This document shows, in pieces, positions 46,801 to 57,055 of a stretch of DNA of 64,000 nt (its first letter is position 1; each line of letters opens with the position of its first letter). The position numbers and the translations under genes are program-made. The DNA comes from Ascidia mentula (Eukaryota; Chordata; Ascidiacea; Phlebobranchia; Ascidiidae). The stretch lies in NCBI GenBank assembly GCA_947561715.1, contig OX387200.1, positions 5,024,501-5,088,500 on the forward strand. Direction: 5' to 3'. The notes under the pieces are model-generated. The model made no database searches. It saw only the letters and a program-made list of their open reading frames with translations, and was not told where the DNA came from.

Positions 46801-48851
46801 AAGGTATTGGCTTGCTTTGTACATGAAAGACAAGGTGTAGTTACCTTTCACTTCGCTGGTGGTTTTGATATCGTTTTGTGCAGTGACCACGGTCTAACTA
46901 ATGTGGTTGAAATTGAAGAGAGCGAAGTGATTTCTTTGCTAGATCATGTCGACGAAGTTGATTTAAGCTATATATATGTGTGTGGACCAACCAGCTTCAT
47001 CGAACCAAAGCCTGATCGCCTTATGCAAGTTTATCAGCAACTGAAGGGTGAATAACTTGCATGATTTTTCCTTTGTTAATGTCAGTCTTTGCAGGAATGC
47101 GTATAGGCCGTGAACATACACGCAATTCGATTTATGAATACGCTGCTCGATTATCTCGTTACATTTCCAAGAACGACGCGATTCTTGACATGAAATGTTG
47201 TGTCAATATGCGTGAGAAAAGTGCGGCCCTGCATATATCGTCTCATGACCCCAACTTGACGTTAAGACAGGCCAACGTAGTTGTATTCGTAACGATCGTT
47301 GCAAGTTTTTTTCAGACTTGTGGGTTAATGCGTTGAAGGGCCTGTATAGGTAGCCTGTTTTGTCGTGCCCGTCGGTATCTGTGAGCCGTCGGTATCTGTG
47401 CGGGGTGTTGTATGGTCGTTCCTTTCTTGATTGGGAACCACGTTTTATGGTGTATTTGTGTGTCGCCTGTTTATAGACTGTACCTATATGTAATTGTCCT
47501 AACTCACAAACGTTGTCATATTTCATACTGAATAAATTTCCAGATGCAAACCTCAAAATGGACGTTTACCTGCGAGAGGAAATACCGAAAAGGTGGCATT
47601 TTAAACACGACCGTCTGACGTCAATATTTGTTGTGGCGCACAAGGGACGACTGGTGTATACTGTAAGTAATTAGTTTTTGACTTTTTGACACGAATGTAC
47701 GATATGTGACGTGTAAATGATACTATGTATATCAAATATAGAAATGTTTATATATAAGCATTCCGCTCACAACTATGGTTGGTCTTGGGATCGTGGCACT
47801 AAAATTCTTGCAAAAGTGCATGGTTGGGACTAACCTGGATTATTACACAATCATCTATACTGGTTTGCAGAATATATTTGTGTAGGAATATTTCTGTAAA
47901 CCATGCAGTATCTTGGTTGAACGGTGTATAACGTAGTTGCGCTGCTGTTTGCAGAAGTCTCCTGGCACTCACGACAAGGGAATGCATGGATATGACAATG
48001 ATATTCCAGATATGTGGGGAATATACTTCAGCATTGGGCCGTCCTTTAAGGTAACCGAACTTCCTTGCATTGCGTACACCTCTTGCGACAATCGTCGACC
48101 ATCTAACGAACCCGACTTGGGTGCAATTAATTATTAATGTAGATCGTCTTTATTTCTTGTCCGTATTTCGTGTAAAAAATCCTAATAAAAATAGTTGCAC
48201 ATTTTTTTTCATGTTCAAATTTTTTCCAGTCGCCTGTATGTTAAGTTCCATGTTGATGGCTACCTAGACTAAATATTTTTTTGTGATATACCATAAGGGT
48301 TTTTTAAAGTAACCTTTTCTTTGTTGCAAAAAGTGCCAATCTTTCCATCTAATGTTCATTTTATTAGAACTTAATTCGTAGTAGCCTATATGATTTTAAC
48401 TTTTATATATCTAGCCTAAGTTAAAAAATACTAAACTCTAATTTTTATTCTGATCGATGAAAAAAAGGTGGAAACTTCCAGTTGTCCAAGTCTGGGCGGG
48501 TCATCTCATAATATCTATAACCTAATTTACATGTATAATTTATAGAATAGACTTATAAACATATTTCCAAAATGGTGCACGGCATTTTTGCAGGAAAACT
48601 TGACGATAGACGGTTTTGAGTCCATACACATTTACTCGTTAATGGCACATCTACTCGGCCTGACGCCGGCTCCAAACAACGGGTCCCTTCAGATTCTTTC
48701 CCACACACTGCATGGCTCTCCACCGCGGAAAAAGATTTCTATCTCAACGTATTTGTTGATTATTTGCACTATTTTTATGGTTTGTGTGATTGTGTTGTTT
48801 TGCATGAAAAAACCCCACCCTTCCAGGAACAATTCAAAGAAGGGTGTATAG
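43815..48851 (+). CDS. Ectonucleotide pyrophosphatase/phosphodiesterase, membrane-anchored (ENPP4/5-like)
   Basis: Nine exons: 43815-43906, 44661-44791, 45755-45900, 46253-46441, 46658-46803, 46884-47047, 47544-47662, 47955-48050 and 48594-48851; 446 aa. A signal peptide leads into LLLVSFDGVR, which holds the first metal-binding Asp. Then come FPSFTSPSHFTIATG (nucleophile Thr), PDVQSH (Asp and His ligands), SDHG (Asp and His ligands) and MHGYDN (His ligand). The alkaline-phosphatase-fold metal site is therefore complete. Near the C-terminus is one hydrophobic segment (YLLIICTIFMVCVIVLFCM) and a short basic tail, as in ENPP4/5. There are no somatomedin-B or nuclease-like domains. The substrate (extracellular nucleotides or a lipid) is unknown. 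All phases join. AATAAA follows at about 48985. Confidence 0.92.
45262..45593. mobile_element. Foldback element with 42-bp terminal inverted repeats in ENPP intron 2
   Basis: Arm 45262-45303 and arm 45552-45593 are inverted copies with three mismatches by eye (CTTGCTGGTGCACTGCTTTT inside). Next to the left arm, read on the minus strand, is CCTGAAGAAGCGAAATC, a stem, and CGCGAAAGCTCGTG followed by AATAAAG: the dispersed motif also seen near 5085, 41010 and 59853. No transposase, and no clear target duplication. Confidence 0.65.
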
Positions 48852-49818
48852 CTGTGTTTAAGTTTCTCCAGTACTGCTTTTCGGAAATTGAAATACGTAC
48901 GGATATATACATATGTGTGTGTGTTATAGTCGTTCAAAGTACTTGTGTTGGTCGAATTCCCAAATTATATTACTCTATACGAAAAATAAAAGGTTTAAGC
49001 AGGATAAATATTTATTGCAAACCATAGACGGGGACAGGCCGCAATGGGTGCAGACGATCACACAGCTCATGAACCGGAGGCAAACAACCCTCGACTCCGA
49101 ACCTGCAAATCACTTTGGCAGAGAGGCAGTGTCTAAAATAACGGAGGGCCTCGACGGGTTCGTACCCCGGTGCACAAACAACTCGGGAATTTTGCCCTTC
49201 GGGTGGTATTCGTATTAGCCGACTCCCCGTCTTTCGTCATACAAGTAACGAAATATGTAACTCCTGACTTCGTCACCCCGGGCAACAAATTGAAAATTCG
49301 GTGGCCTTTCGAGACTGCGTAACCGCCTTTCTTTATCACCCACTGAAGCGTGAGCGTAGAACAAGTGAAATAATCTTGAATCGGTTTTGGTGTGAACAAT
49401 TATTCTGCGGCGAGGTAATAAAGAAATCTCGCAGTAACTCCTTATCAGTCATCACTAACTCCGGCGAAGCCTCGTTAGCAGACCAATCTGCTTGCCTGTA
49501 CCCGTAAATCCTTTTCAAAGCTTGCAACCTAATTGTAGTTGTACATGTATCCATTTATTGATATAATCCAATGAATCAATCCAACCCAACTATGACGTCA
49601 CTTCACTGGCTTGCGTTTGTTCTGCTGCCACCACCATCTGCAGACTTTGGCTACTAAATTGTCCAATCAGGAATTGACCTAAACCGGTAATTAGGTTCGT
49701 GTTTTCAACTTTTTTCCACGTCCCTTTGTTGAACATCACAACTTGGACATGCATTGCACGCATGATTGTAATGACTTTGGTTTTTAACTCTCGTCCATAA
49801 CGTAGTTATAAGTGTAGG
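48852..49818. other. Intergenic with two unassigned minus-strand open stretches
   Basis: On the minus strand 49133-49399 is open (LQWVIKKGGYAVSKG, then YFVTCMTKDGESAN, faintly Ig-like) and 49410-49530 is open (KRIYGYRQADWSANEAS). Higher-than-local GC suggests they may be real exons of a minus-strand gene, perhaps cut off by the BEL insertion at 49819, but I cannot link or name them. Confidence 0.3.
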
Positions 49819-50414
49819 TGTTACAGCGAGAATTAACGCTTCGCTGATTTTACCCTTCACCAGTATAGCGTTCGTATTCATCCGCGCATGCGTCTTTAGG
49901 ACGACATGCTTGTAGTGTGTAAGGATGAATTTGTACTGTTAAACTTTTGTTATGTTTACTAATTTGATCCTGTTTATATTTGAATAAGGCATATTAACGT
50001 AAAACGTGTCGATGCTTACTGAATCTGAATTGGAACGTTGGTGAAGCCACTAGCCGTAGGCTAGTAAGTACCTGGATCCCACACAGTTGGTATGTTCAGT
50101 TATACATACGTTTGAACTTGTGATGTGCCCGACGTGGTTTGCGAGTCTTTAATCTTTTTAATGTTAACGATTAACTAAGATGCAATTGTTAACTGTGCTG
50201 GGAGGCATATCTGCGTTGTGCATTGTTTAATATTCTACTGTGACGTAGCAATATGCTATTATGAATTTTGTGGTTGCAGAAAACCGCTACGCTCAAATTA
50301 AACGAGACGGCCATTCGGACCAGGAGTGGGCTGTTGTGGTGGAGAATTGGGTGGGCGCGTTTGCTTAGTGGGACGAAAGGCGCAGGACCAGGCTGCGCAC
50401 AAGCGGTCGTAACA
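49819..50414 (+). repeat. 5' LTR of the BEL/Pao element
   Basis: 596 bp, TG...CA ends, matching 56006-56601. It includes the promoter and, in the R region, the start of the transcript by family rule. A possible primer-binding site begins with TGG near 50430, but I could not match it to a tRNA. Confidence 0.95.
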
Positions 50415-50485
50415 TTAAAGTTTTCAACTTGGACAACGTTCCTACTCGGACAACTACGGAGTAACGTTTCGATAGAGGTTGCAAG

Positions 50486-51364
50486 ATGGTTGAATCTCAA
50501 AAAACCCTTGACAATTTAGTTCATCGTCTTAACCTGGCATATCAAGATGCTGAGAAAATAATGATGGACTCCTCGAATGTGCAAAAGTTAAAGGAGGTAA
50601 CCTCGGCTATCGACCTTTTGTATGACGAATGTATCGACAAACATGCAATACGTTTGGATTCGATAAAAAAGAAAAGGGACAGAAGGAAAATTAACGTTGC
50701 ACTTTCAAGTTTACGAAGTGGCAAACAAGAGTTTGACGTACGTGTAAATGAATGGATGGAGCAAGTAATGCGTCCAAGGCCAACTGAACGTGACAGCAAG
50801 GCATTGTCTGTCAGCGATTTCGGTTCAAAAGGCAAAGCAAGTTCACGAGTAAGCTCGAGCTCGAGTTGCAGGCGTACTGAAGCTCTAATAAGAAAAGAGG
50901 TTGCGCTTCTGGAAAAGGAGTTTCTGCAGAAGAAGATGGAAGCCGAGAGTAAGCTTCTTCAGAAAAAGATGGAAGCTGAAAGCAATCTTTTGCAGAAAAA
51001 GATGGAAGCTGAAAGCAATCTTTTGCAGAAGACGATGGAAGCAGAAAATGAGATAAAAATTCTTGAAGCTGACCATAAATTAAAGGCTGCCACAATGGAA
51101 GCTGAAATGTGGGAACGAAAGTCATCATCGGGATCGTGCTTTGATGGATTTTCTCCGCAGAATCAGAACGTTGAGTTTTCCCCGCCCTCTACACAGGCCA
51201 AACCGCCGGAAATAAAAGAGAAAAATCAAGTGTTTGAGTCCGACGATGTCAAGGACAGTAACGACGAGGTGAAAGTGGTAATGGACAGTCCAACCTCTTC
51301 ATGCAGTGAACCTAAGTCAAAACCGGATGTGGCGAATCGTGAGCCGGAGGTGAGTGACTTGTAA
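50486..51364 (+). CDS. BEL/Pao N-terminal ORF with coiled-coil repeats
   Basis: 292 codons starting MVESQKTLDNLVHR. The middle carries near-perfect repeats of an 11-residue unit (LLQKKMEAESN and variants, about 50921-51045), predicted to form a coiled coil. N-terminal coiled coils of this kind precede DUF1759 in BEL/Pao gag. It ends at TAA 51362-51364; the polyprotein frame continues in the same phase right after it. Confidence 0.75.
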   Translation: MVESQKTLDNLVHRLNLAYQDAEKIMMDSSNVQKLKEVTSAIDLLYDECIDKHAIRLDSIKKKRDRRKINVALSSLRSGKQEFDVRVNEWMEQVMRPRPTERDSKALSVSDFGSKGKASSRVSSSSSCRRTEALIRKEVALLEKEFLQKKMEAESKLLQKKMEAESNLLQKKMEAESNLLQKTMEAENEIKILEADHKLKAATMEAEMWERKSSSGSCFDGFSPQNQNVEFSPPSTQAKPPEIKEKNQVFESDDVKDSNDEVKVVMDSPTSSCSEPKSKPDVANREPEVSDL

Positions 51365-51376
51365 CATGTTGCTGCT

Positions 51377-54300
51377 GTGTTAAAGGCAGGAATGGATCTT
51401 CCCAGACCGGAATTGTTGTATTTCGAAGGTGATCCACTAATGTATACGCGTTTCATGATAAGCTTTGACGAAAATATTGGTCGTCGCGTAGACAATGACA
51501 GCGCAAAGCTGAACTACCTGATTCAGTACTGTCGTAAGGAAGCGTATGACATGATCTCCTTTTGTATTGGTCTGGAACCTACGTATGGTTACAGAAAGGC
51601 CCGAGAGTTGCTATACGAACGGTACGGTCGTCCTCTTGTAATCGCACGTGCGTACGTGGAAAAGTTAGGTCATTGGCCTTACCTGAGATCGGATGATGCC
51701 GACGAATTGTCGGAACTTGCACGAGCCTTAGAGGAGTGTTTGGTGACTCTGACTCATCTGGGATACTTTGCAGACATCAACAACTTTGAAAATATGTTGA
51801 ACATAGTAAAGCGGTTGCCGTTCACAATGCAGGGCCGATGGCGTAGACACGCAGCCGGCATTGAAAGAAGTGGGGAAGAGCCTCGTTTCTGTCACCTTGT
51901 TGAGTTTGTTAAGAATGAAGCTTATATTGGGAACACGATGTTTGGTCGTATGTTAGGTCCTCGGAAGGACAGGGATATGCAGCAGAAGCGTAACAAAGGT
52001 CTTCCGACGAAGATAAGAGCATTGACTAACGCAACATCGGTTGCTCCAAGAAACGACAGAAAGTTCGAACCGAGCACCACTCAGAAATCAGGATGTCCTC
52101 TGTGCAGCAAATCGCACGACCTTGCGAATTGTGACTTGTTTAAACGAAAATTCTTCGTTGAGCGAAGGAAGTTTCTTCGTCAAGCTCGGCTGTGTGATAA
52201 TTGTTTTATGAAAGGCCATGTAGCAAGAACTTGTAGTTTGCCAAGTTCTTGTACGATTAGCGGGTGTCGCGGAAAGCATCACAATCTTCTGCACTGGACG
52301 GAATGGAAGACGTCTTCAACTGCGCCCGTATGCAAGGCATCTACCCAGTCTTCAGTGGAGACAACGCCATCGTCAAGTGCAACGGTCAGCTGGACTTGTA
52401 TGAGCACTCATGCGGAAAGCGTCTATCTTAATATTGTTCCGGTAAAGGTTACGGGCAGTAATGGCAGGGAGCTGGAAACGTACGCCTTTTTGGATCAAGG
52501 ATCGACTACAACCTTGTGTGATGAAAGGCTGATCAAGCAGCTAGACGTCGTGGGGAAGAAGACAACGTACTCCTTGACTACAGTAAGTGATAGGTCACAG
52601 AAAAGGGAGGGTTTGGCCGTCGATTTGACAGTAGCGTCGATTGATGGAGAGGAATCCGTACAATTGCATGACGTTTTGAGTGTAAACAGTTTGCCGGTTT
52701 CTCCGAACAAAGTCCCAGAGGGATCGCTTTGGCGGTGGCCTCATTTACGCGATGTGGAGTTTCCTGTTTTGCCCCATGGGGAAGTAATGTTGCTGATTGG
52801 AGCCAACGTTCCCGAGGTGTTCTGGATCAACGATGAAAGAAGAGGCGGACGAAAGGAGCCAAGTGCCGTGCGTTCTATGCTTGGTTGGTCACTTGTGGGT
52901 CCGTGCCATGGTCGTGGTTCAGATGATTCACAGGTATGTGTGAATTTTGTAAACTCACAGGACGAAATGTTGCACCAACAAATAAAGTGCATGTGGGAAA
53001 GCGACTTCGGTCCTACCGCGCTGTCACCTGGAACAACACTGTCGAAAGAAGACAGGTATGCATTGAAGCAGATGGAAGGCTCAGTCAAGCACCGTGATGG
53101 ACATTATCAGCTGCGATTGCCATGGAGGCCAGGTGCTCCAAACCTACCGAATAACCGTTCTATGGCAATAAAGCGTTTGTCATCCTTAAAACGGCGATTG
53201 GAAAATAATTCACAGCTGCATGGAAAGTACAAGCAAACGTTGGATACCTACCTGAAGGAGGGATATGCCAGGCGTTTAAAGAGCGACGACAAGAATCCGG
53301 AGGATGGCGCTGTTTGGTACCTGCCGCATCACCCAGTGACACACCCGCAGAAACCGGGAAAGGTGAGAGTTGTCTTTGATTGTGCCGCCAGATTTCAAAA
53401 TACGTCGCTAAACGATCAGCTTTTACAAGGACCAGATTTATTCAACAGCCTTTTTGGGACACTTGTTCGGTTTCGCCAGGAACCAGTAGCGTTGGTCGCT
53501 GACGTTGAAGCGATGTTTCATCAGGTGAGGGTGGACCAAGTTGATACATCCGTGCTGAGATTCGTTTGGTGGCCTGAAGGCGATTTGTCGTGCGAACCCG
53601 AAGACTACCAAATGCTGGTACATATATTTGGCGCAGCCTCGTCTCCTTGTTGTGCTGGGTTCTGTTTACAAAAAACGGCTGAAGATAATAAAGGTAATTT
53701 TAGTCCCGAAGCGGTCGCAACCGTGAAACGAAATTTCTATGTGGACGATTGTTTGAAATCCGTCGAAACTGAAGATAAGGCGATCAAATTGGCTGGCGAG
53801 TTGCAGGATCTGTTGCAACTTGGAGGGTTTCGGCTCAGAAAATGGGTAAGCAACAGCGAGGCTGTGTTGTCGTCAATCCCAGCCGAATATAGATCCGTGC
53901 AGTCAATTGTGTTAAATGCTGATGTGAAGAACATGGAACGTGTGCTCGGAGTGCTGTGGAATTATCGCTCTGACATGTTCGAATTCGACATCAAAGTTAA
54001 GAAGAAGCCTGCAACGAGGAGAGGAATACTTTCTATGGTCAGTTCTTTGTTTGACCCTTTAGGATTCGTTGCACCGGTAATATTGCATGCACGAATGTTG
54101 CTGCAAGAACTTTGTAAAGAAAAGTATGACTGGGATCAGGAAGTTCCACCTGATATAGGAAAAAGGTGGAATGCATGGACTTCTGAACTTCCACGTCTCT
54201 CGTGTATTAAGATTGAAAGGTGCTTCCAGACAACCGCACATGAAGTTGAAAGGCGTGAGCTGCACCACTTTGCAGATGCGTCTTCCAGTGGATACGGGAC

Positions 54301-55924
54301 AGTCGCGTATTTGCGAACGGTTGATAAGCAGGGCAGTGTGCATTGTGCCTTTGTTGCTGGGAAGGCTCGCCTTGCACCTTTGAAGACAGTTTCCATACCC
54401 AGATTGGAATTGACGGCAGCTACTCTTGCTGTTAGAATGGATCAAGTTTTGAGGCAGGAGCTTGATCTGAGTGTCGAACGATCTGTTTTTTGGACCGACT
54501 CGACTTCAGTTCTACAAAGCATAAACAATGTGAGTAAACGTTTTTGTACCTTTGTCGCCAACAGATTAGCAAAAATTGAAGAAGGGTCGGACGCGTCGCA
54601 GTGGAGGCATGTTCCTACTGAAAAGAACCCGGCCGATGATGCATCTCGCGGGTCTACTGTCAGGGCCTTTCTCGAAAACAAGCGTTGGTTCTCTGGGCCA
54701 TTGTTCAGTCCAGTCTTGATTGATGGCGTTTTGCGAGTGGGTGGTCGTCTGCAAAGGGCGCCAATACCATTCGACTTGAAGCACCCAATTGTCTTACCAA
54801 ACGCACATCATATTACTACTTTAATTATACGCGAGTCTCACGTGAATGTTTGTCATGCTGGAATGTCGCACACTTGGTCAGATATTCGTCAGAAATACTG
54901 GATTGTGCGAGGTGGAGTTGCAGTGAGAGGAATCCTTGGAAATTGTGTACTTTGTCGAAAAAGAAATGCATCGGTGTCGAAGCAGATGATGGCTGACTTA
55001 CCTGTTGAGCGCACGATTCCGGGCGAGCCTCCGTTTTCATCTGTTGGAGTGGATTACTTCGGACCTATGCTTGTCAAACAGGGAAGAAGCGAAGTCAAAA
55101 GGTATGGTTGCATCTTCACATGTATGACTGTTCGTGCCGTGCATTTGGAGGTTGCGCACTCGCTATCTACCGACTCGTTTATTGATGCCTTCAGAAGGTT
55201 CATTGGGCGACGTGGGAAGCCCAGACGCGTATTTAGTGATAATGGCACAAATTTTGTGGGTGCGGAGCGCATACTGCGCGAATCCCTGGAAAAATGGAAC
55301 CTGAAACACGTCGAGGAACGTCTACGTCAGTGGAGCGTTGACTGGTCATTTAATCCACCCGCCGCCAGCCATATGGGTGGCGTCTGGGAACGCATGATTC
55401 GTTCAGTGCGCAAAATTTTGAACGTCTTGTTAGGACAACAGATGCCTTCCGACGAGACTCTGAGCACGCTGCTCGTCGAGGTCGAATTCATCTTGAACTC
55501 GAGGCCTCTCACCCCTGTTAGTCTTGATCCGGCCGACAGAGAGCCGCTGACGCCGAATCACCTACTGTTGATTGGGCGACAAGAAACGTCGTCACCAGGA
55601 ATATTTGTGAAAGAAGACAACTATGTTCGACGACACTGGCGCCAGGTCCAATATTTGGCAGACCAGTTTTGGATCCGATGGACAAACGAGTACCTACTGA
55701 CGCTACAGACACGTCAGAAATGGCAATTTCCCGAAAGAAACCTCGAGGTTGATGATCTTGTCCTGTTGGTGGACACTTCGGCCCCACGAGGAAAATGGTT
55801 AACCGGAAGGATTGTCGAAACGTACCCGGATAAGTTCGGGTTCGTGCGTAGTGCTTTGGTGAAAACACACGCCGGGTCGTTCAAGCGACCAATCGCGAAG
55901 TTGTGCCTGATAATGAAGGCTTGA
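51377..55924 (+). CDS. BEL/Pao polyprotein: gag, protease, RT, RNase H, integrase
   Basis: A 1,515-codon open frame. In order: DUF1759-type gag (PRPELLYFEGDPLMY), zinc-knuckle Cys clusters (CPLCSKSHDLANC, CDNCFMKGHVARTC), aspartic protease (FLDQGSTTTLC), RT (VRVVFDCAA, FGAASSP, YVDDCL with catalytic Asp pair), RNase H/A17 region (HHFADASSSGYG, RLELTAA), integrase zinc finger (H-H-C-C around NCVLCRK), DDE core (GVDYFGP, SDNGTNFVG, GGVWERMIR) and DUF5641 (KWLTGRI). The first codon counted is GTG; the first in-frame ATG is slightly downstream (GMDLPRP), so the true start is uncertain. No internal stop or frameshift, which fits recent activity. Confidence 0.95.
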   Translation: MLKAGMDLPRPELLYFEGDPLMYTRFMISFDENIGRRVDNDSAKLNYLIQYCRKEAYDMISFCIGLEPTYGYRKARELLYERYGRPLVIARAYVEKLGHWPYLRSDDADELSELARALEECLVTLTHLGYFADINNFENMLNIVKRLPFTMQGRWRRHAAGIERSGEEPRFCHLVEFVKNEAYIGNTMFGRMLGPRKDRDMQQKRNKGLPTKIRALTNATSVAPRNDRKFEPSTTQKSGCPLCSKSHDLANCDLFKRKFFVERRKFLRQARLCDNCFMKGHVARTCSLPSSCTISGCRGKHHNLLHWTEWKTSSTAPVCKASTQSSVETTPSSSATVSWTCMSTHAESVYLNIVPVKVTGSNGRELETYAFLDQGSTTTLCDERLIKQLDVVGKKTTYSLTTVSDRSQKREGLAVDLTVASIDGEESVQLHDVLSVNSLPVSPNKVPEGSLWRWPHLRDVEFPVLPHGEVMLLIGANVPEVFWINDERRGGRKEPSAVRSMLGWSLVGPCHGRGSDDSQVCVNFVNSQDEMLHQQIKCMWESDFGPTALSPGTTLSKEDRYALKQMEGSVKHRDGHYQLRLPWRPGAPNLPNNRSMAIKRLSSLKRRLENNSQLHGKYKQTLDTYLKEGYARRLKSDDKNPEDGAVWYLPHHPVTHPQKPGKVRVVFDCAARFQNTSLNDQLLQGPDLFNSLFGTLVRFRQEPVALVADVEAMFHQVRVDQVDTSVLRFVWWPEGDLSCEPEDYQMLVHIFGAASSPCCAGFCLQKTAEDNKGNFSPEAVATVKRNFYVDDCLKSVETEDKAIKLAGELQDLLQLGGFRLRKWVSNSEAVLSSIPAEYRSVQSIVLNADVKNMERVLGVLWNYRSDMFEFDIKVKKKPATRRGILSMVSSLFDPLGFVAPVILHARMLLQELCKEKYDWDQEVPPDIGKRWNAWTSELPRLSCIKIERCFQTTAHEVERRELHHFADASSSGYGTVAYLRTVDKQGSVHCAFVAGKARLAPLKTVSIPRLELTAATLAVRMDQVLRQELDLSVERSVFWTDSTSVLQSINNVSKRFCTFVANRLAKIEEGSDASQWRHVPTEKNPADDASRGSTVRAFLENKRWFSGPLFSPVLIDGVLRVGGRLQRAPIPFDLKHPIVLPNAHHITTLIIRESHVNVCHAGMSHTWSDIRQKYWIVRGGVAVRGILGNCVLCRKRNASVSKQMMADLPVERTIPGEPPFSSVGVDYFGPMLVKQGRSEVKRYGCIFTCMTVRAVHLEVAHSLSTDSFIDAFRRFIGRRGKPRRVFSDNGTNFVGAERILRESLEKWNLKHVEERLRQWSVDWSFNPPAASHMGGVWERMIRSVRKILNVLLGQQMPSDETLSTLLVEVEFILNSRPLTPVSLDPADREPLTPNHLLLIGRQETSSPGIFVKEDNYVRRHWRQVQYLADQFWIRWTNEYLLTLQTRQKWQFPERNLEVDDLVLLVDTSAPRGKWLTGRIVETYPDKFGFVRSALVKTHAGSFKRPIAKLCLIMKA

Positions 55925-56005
55925 GTGTTTGTTTGTTCGTTCGTTTTCGTTCTCGCTGCTTGTGTGTTTAGATGTTCTCATGGGTTCGTACATCGTCGGG
56001 GGGTA

Positions 56006-56601
56006 TGTTACAGCGAGAATTAACGCTTCGCTGATTTTACCCTTCACCAGTATAGCGTTCGTATTCATCCGCGCATGCGTCTTTAGGACGACATGCTTGT
56101 AGTGTGTAAGGATGAATTTGTACTGTTAAACTTTTGTTATGTTTACTAATTTGATCCTGTTTATATTTGAATAAGGCATATTAACGTAAAACGTGTCGAT
56201 GCTTACTGAATCTGAATTGGAACGTTGGTGAAGCCACTAGCCGCAGGCTAGTAAGTACCTGGATCCCACACAGTTGGTATGTTCAGTTATACATACGTTT
56301 GAACTTGTGATGTGCCCGACGTGGTTTGCGAGTCTTTAATCTTTTTAATGTTAACGATTAACTAAGATGCAATTGTTAACTGTGCTGGGAGGCATATCTG
56401 CGTTGTGCATTGTTTAATATTCTACTGTGACGTAGCAATATGCTATTATGAATTTTGTGGTTGCAGAAAACCGCTACGCTCAAATTAAACGAGACGGCCA
56501 TTCGGACCAGGAGTGGGCTGTTGTGGTGGAGAATTGGGTGGGCGCGTTTGCTTAGTGGGACGAACGGCGCAGGACCAGGCTGCGCACAAGCGGTCGTAAC
56601 A
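56006..56601 (+). repeat. 3' LTR of the BEL/Pao element
   Basis: Nearly identical to 49819-50414. It is preceded by the G-run GGGGGGTA, the likely polypurine tract, and followed by the GTAGG target duplication. Confidence 0.95.
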
Positions 56602-56606
56602 GTAGG

Positions 56607-57055
56607 GCCTTGTTTGGTTTATATACATTTGTTGTGCAGCGACAGGACAAACACATTGCTGTAAACCTATAAAGTTGTTAAAAAGACAAACTTACGAAGG
56701 TAAACCAAAAAATCAAATTTACTTGGGTAGTATTTTTCATATACGGTATATTACAGGCCCTGTATTTATTTTACTAATCGGTCCCCGAATTTCACTGGGG
56801 CTGTTCTGGCGTCATTTTGGTTAAATAAAAACAAAGAAAATACTCTACAGAAAGCCAACAACCGAAGTCTACACAAAGAAAAAAAAGCATGACGTGGCTA
56901 CATATGAGAAGAGTCATAGAAATATATACACAGTAATTCCATTGCAGTTGGGATTTTCGAGGTTGCATCGTTGTATTGCAAGTTGCAACGCAACATTTTG
57001 AATTGCAGTGGAAAACAAGCTCTTTATTGTTGTGTATTTCTTGTTAATTGCTTTA
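56607..57055. other. Upstream region of RABAC1
   Basis: AT-rich and non-coding, between the BEL element and the RABAC1 start codon. The retrotransposon, in the same orientation, lies about 450 bp upstream of the start codon, close enough to influence the promoter. No specific motif is named. Confidence 0.4.

Larger units (their letters stand above)
49819..56601 (+). mobile_element. Full-length, young BEL/Pao LTR retrotransposon
   Basis: LTRs of 596 bp at 49819-50414 and 56006-56601 begin TGTTACAG and end TAACA. They differ at two positions that I can find (for example T/C in AGCCGYAGGC), so insertion is recent. An exact 5-bp target duplication GTAGG flanks it (49814-49818 and 56602-56606). 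The internal part encodes a coiled-coil N-terminal ORF and a 1,515-codon polyprotein with the BEL/Pao order: DUF1759 gag, zinc knuckles, protease, RT, RNase H, integrase, DUF5641. A short G-rich purine tract precedes the 3' LTR. The element has the parts needed for mobility except for one stop codon between the ORFs. It is an endogenous retroelement; no envelope gene is seen. Confidence 0.96.

Noticed and set aside
50415-50450. tRNA primer-binding site for the BEL element
   Set aside because: A TGG occurs near 50430, but the following bases do not match a tRNA 3' end that I can name with confidence.
52088-55868. Many minus-strand frames of 60-128 codons inside the BEL element
   Set aside because: Shadows of the 1,515-codon polyprotein frame.
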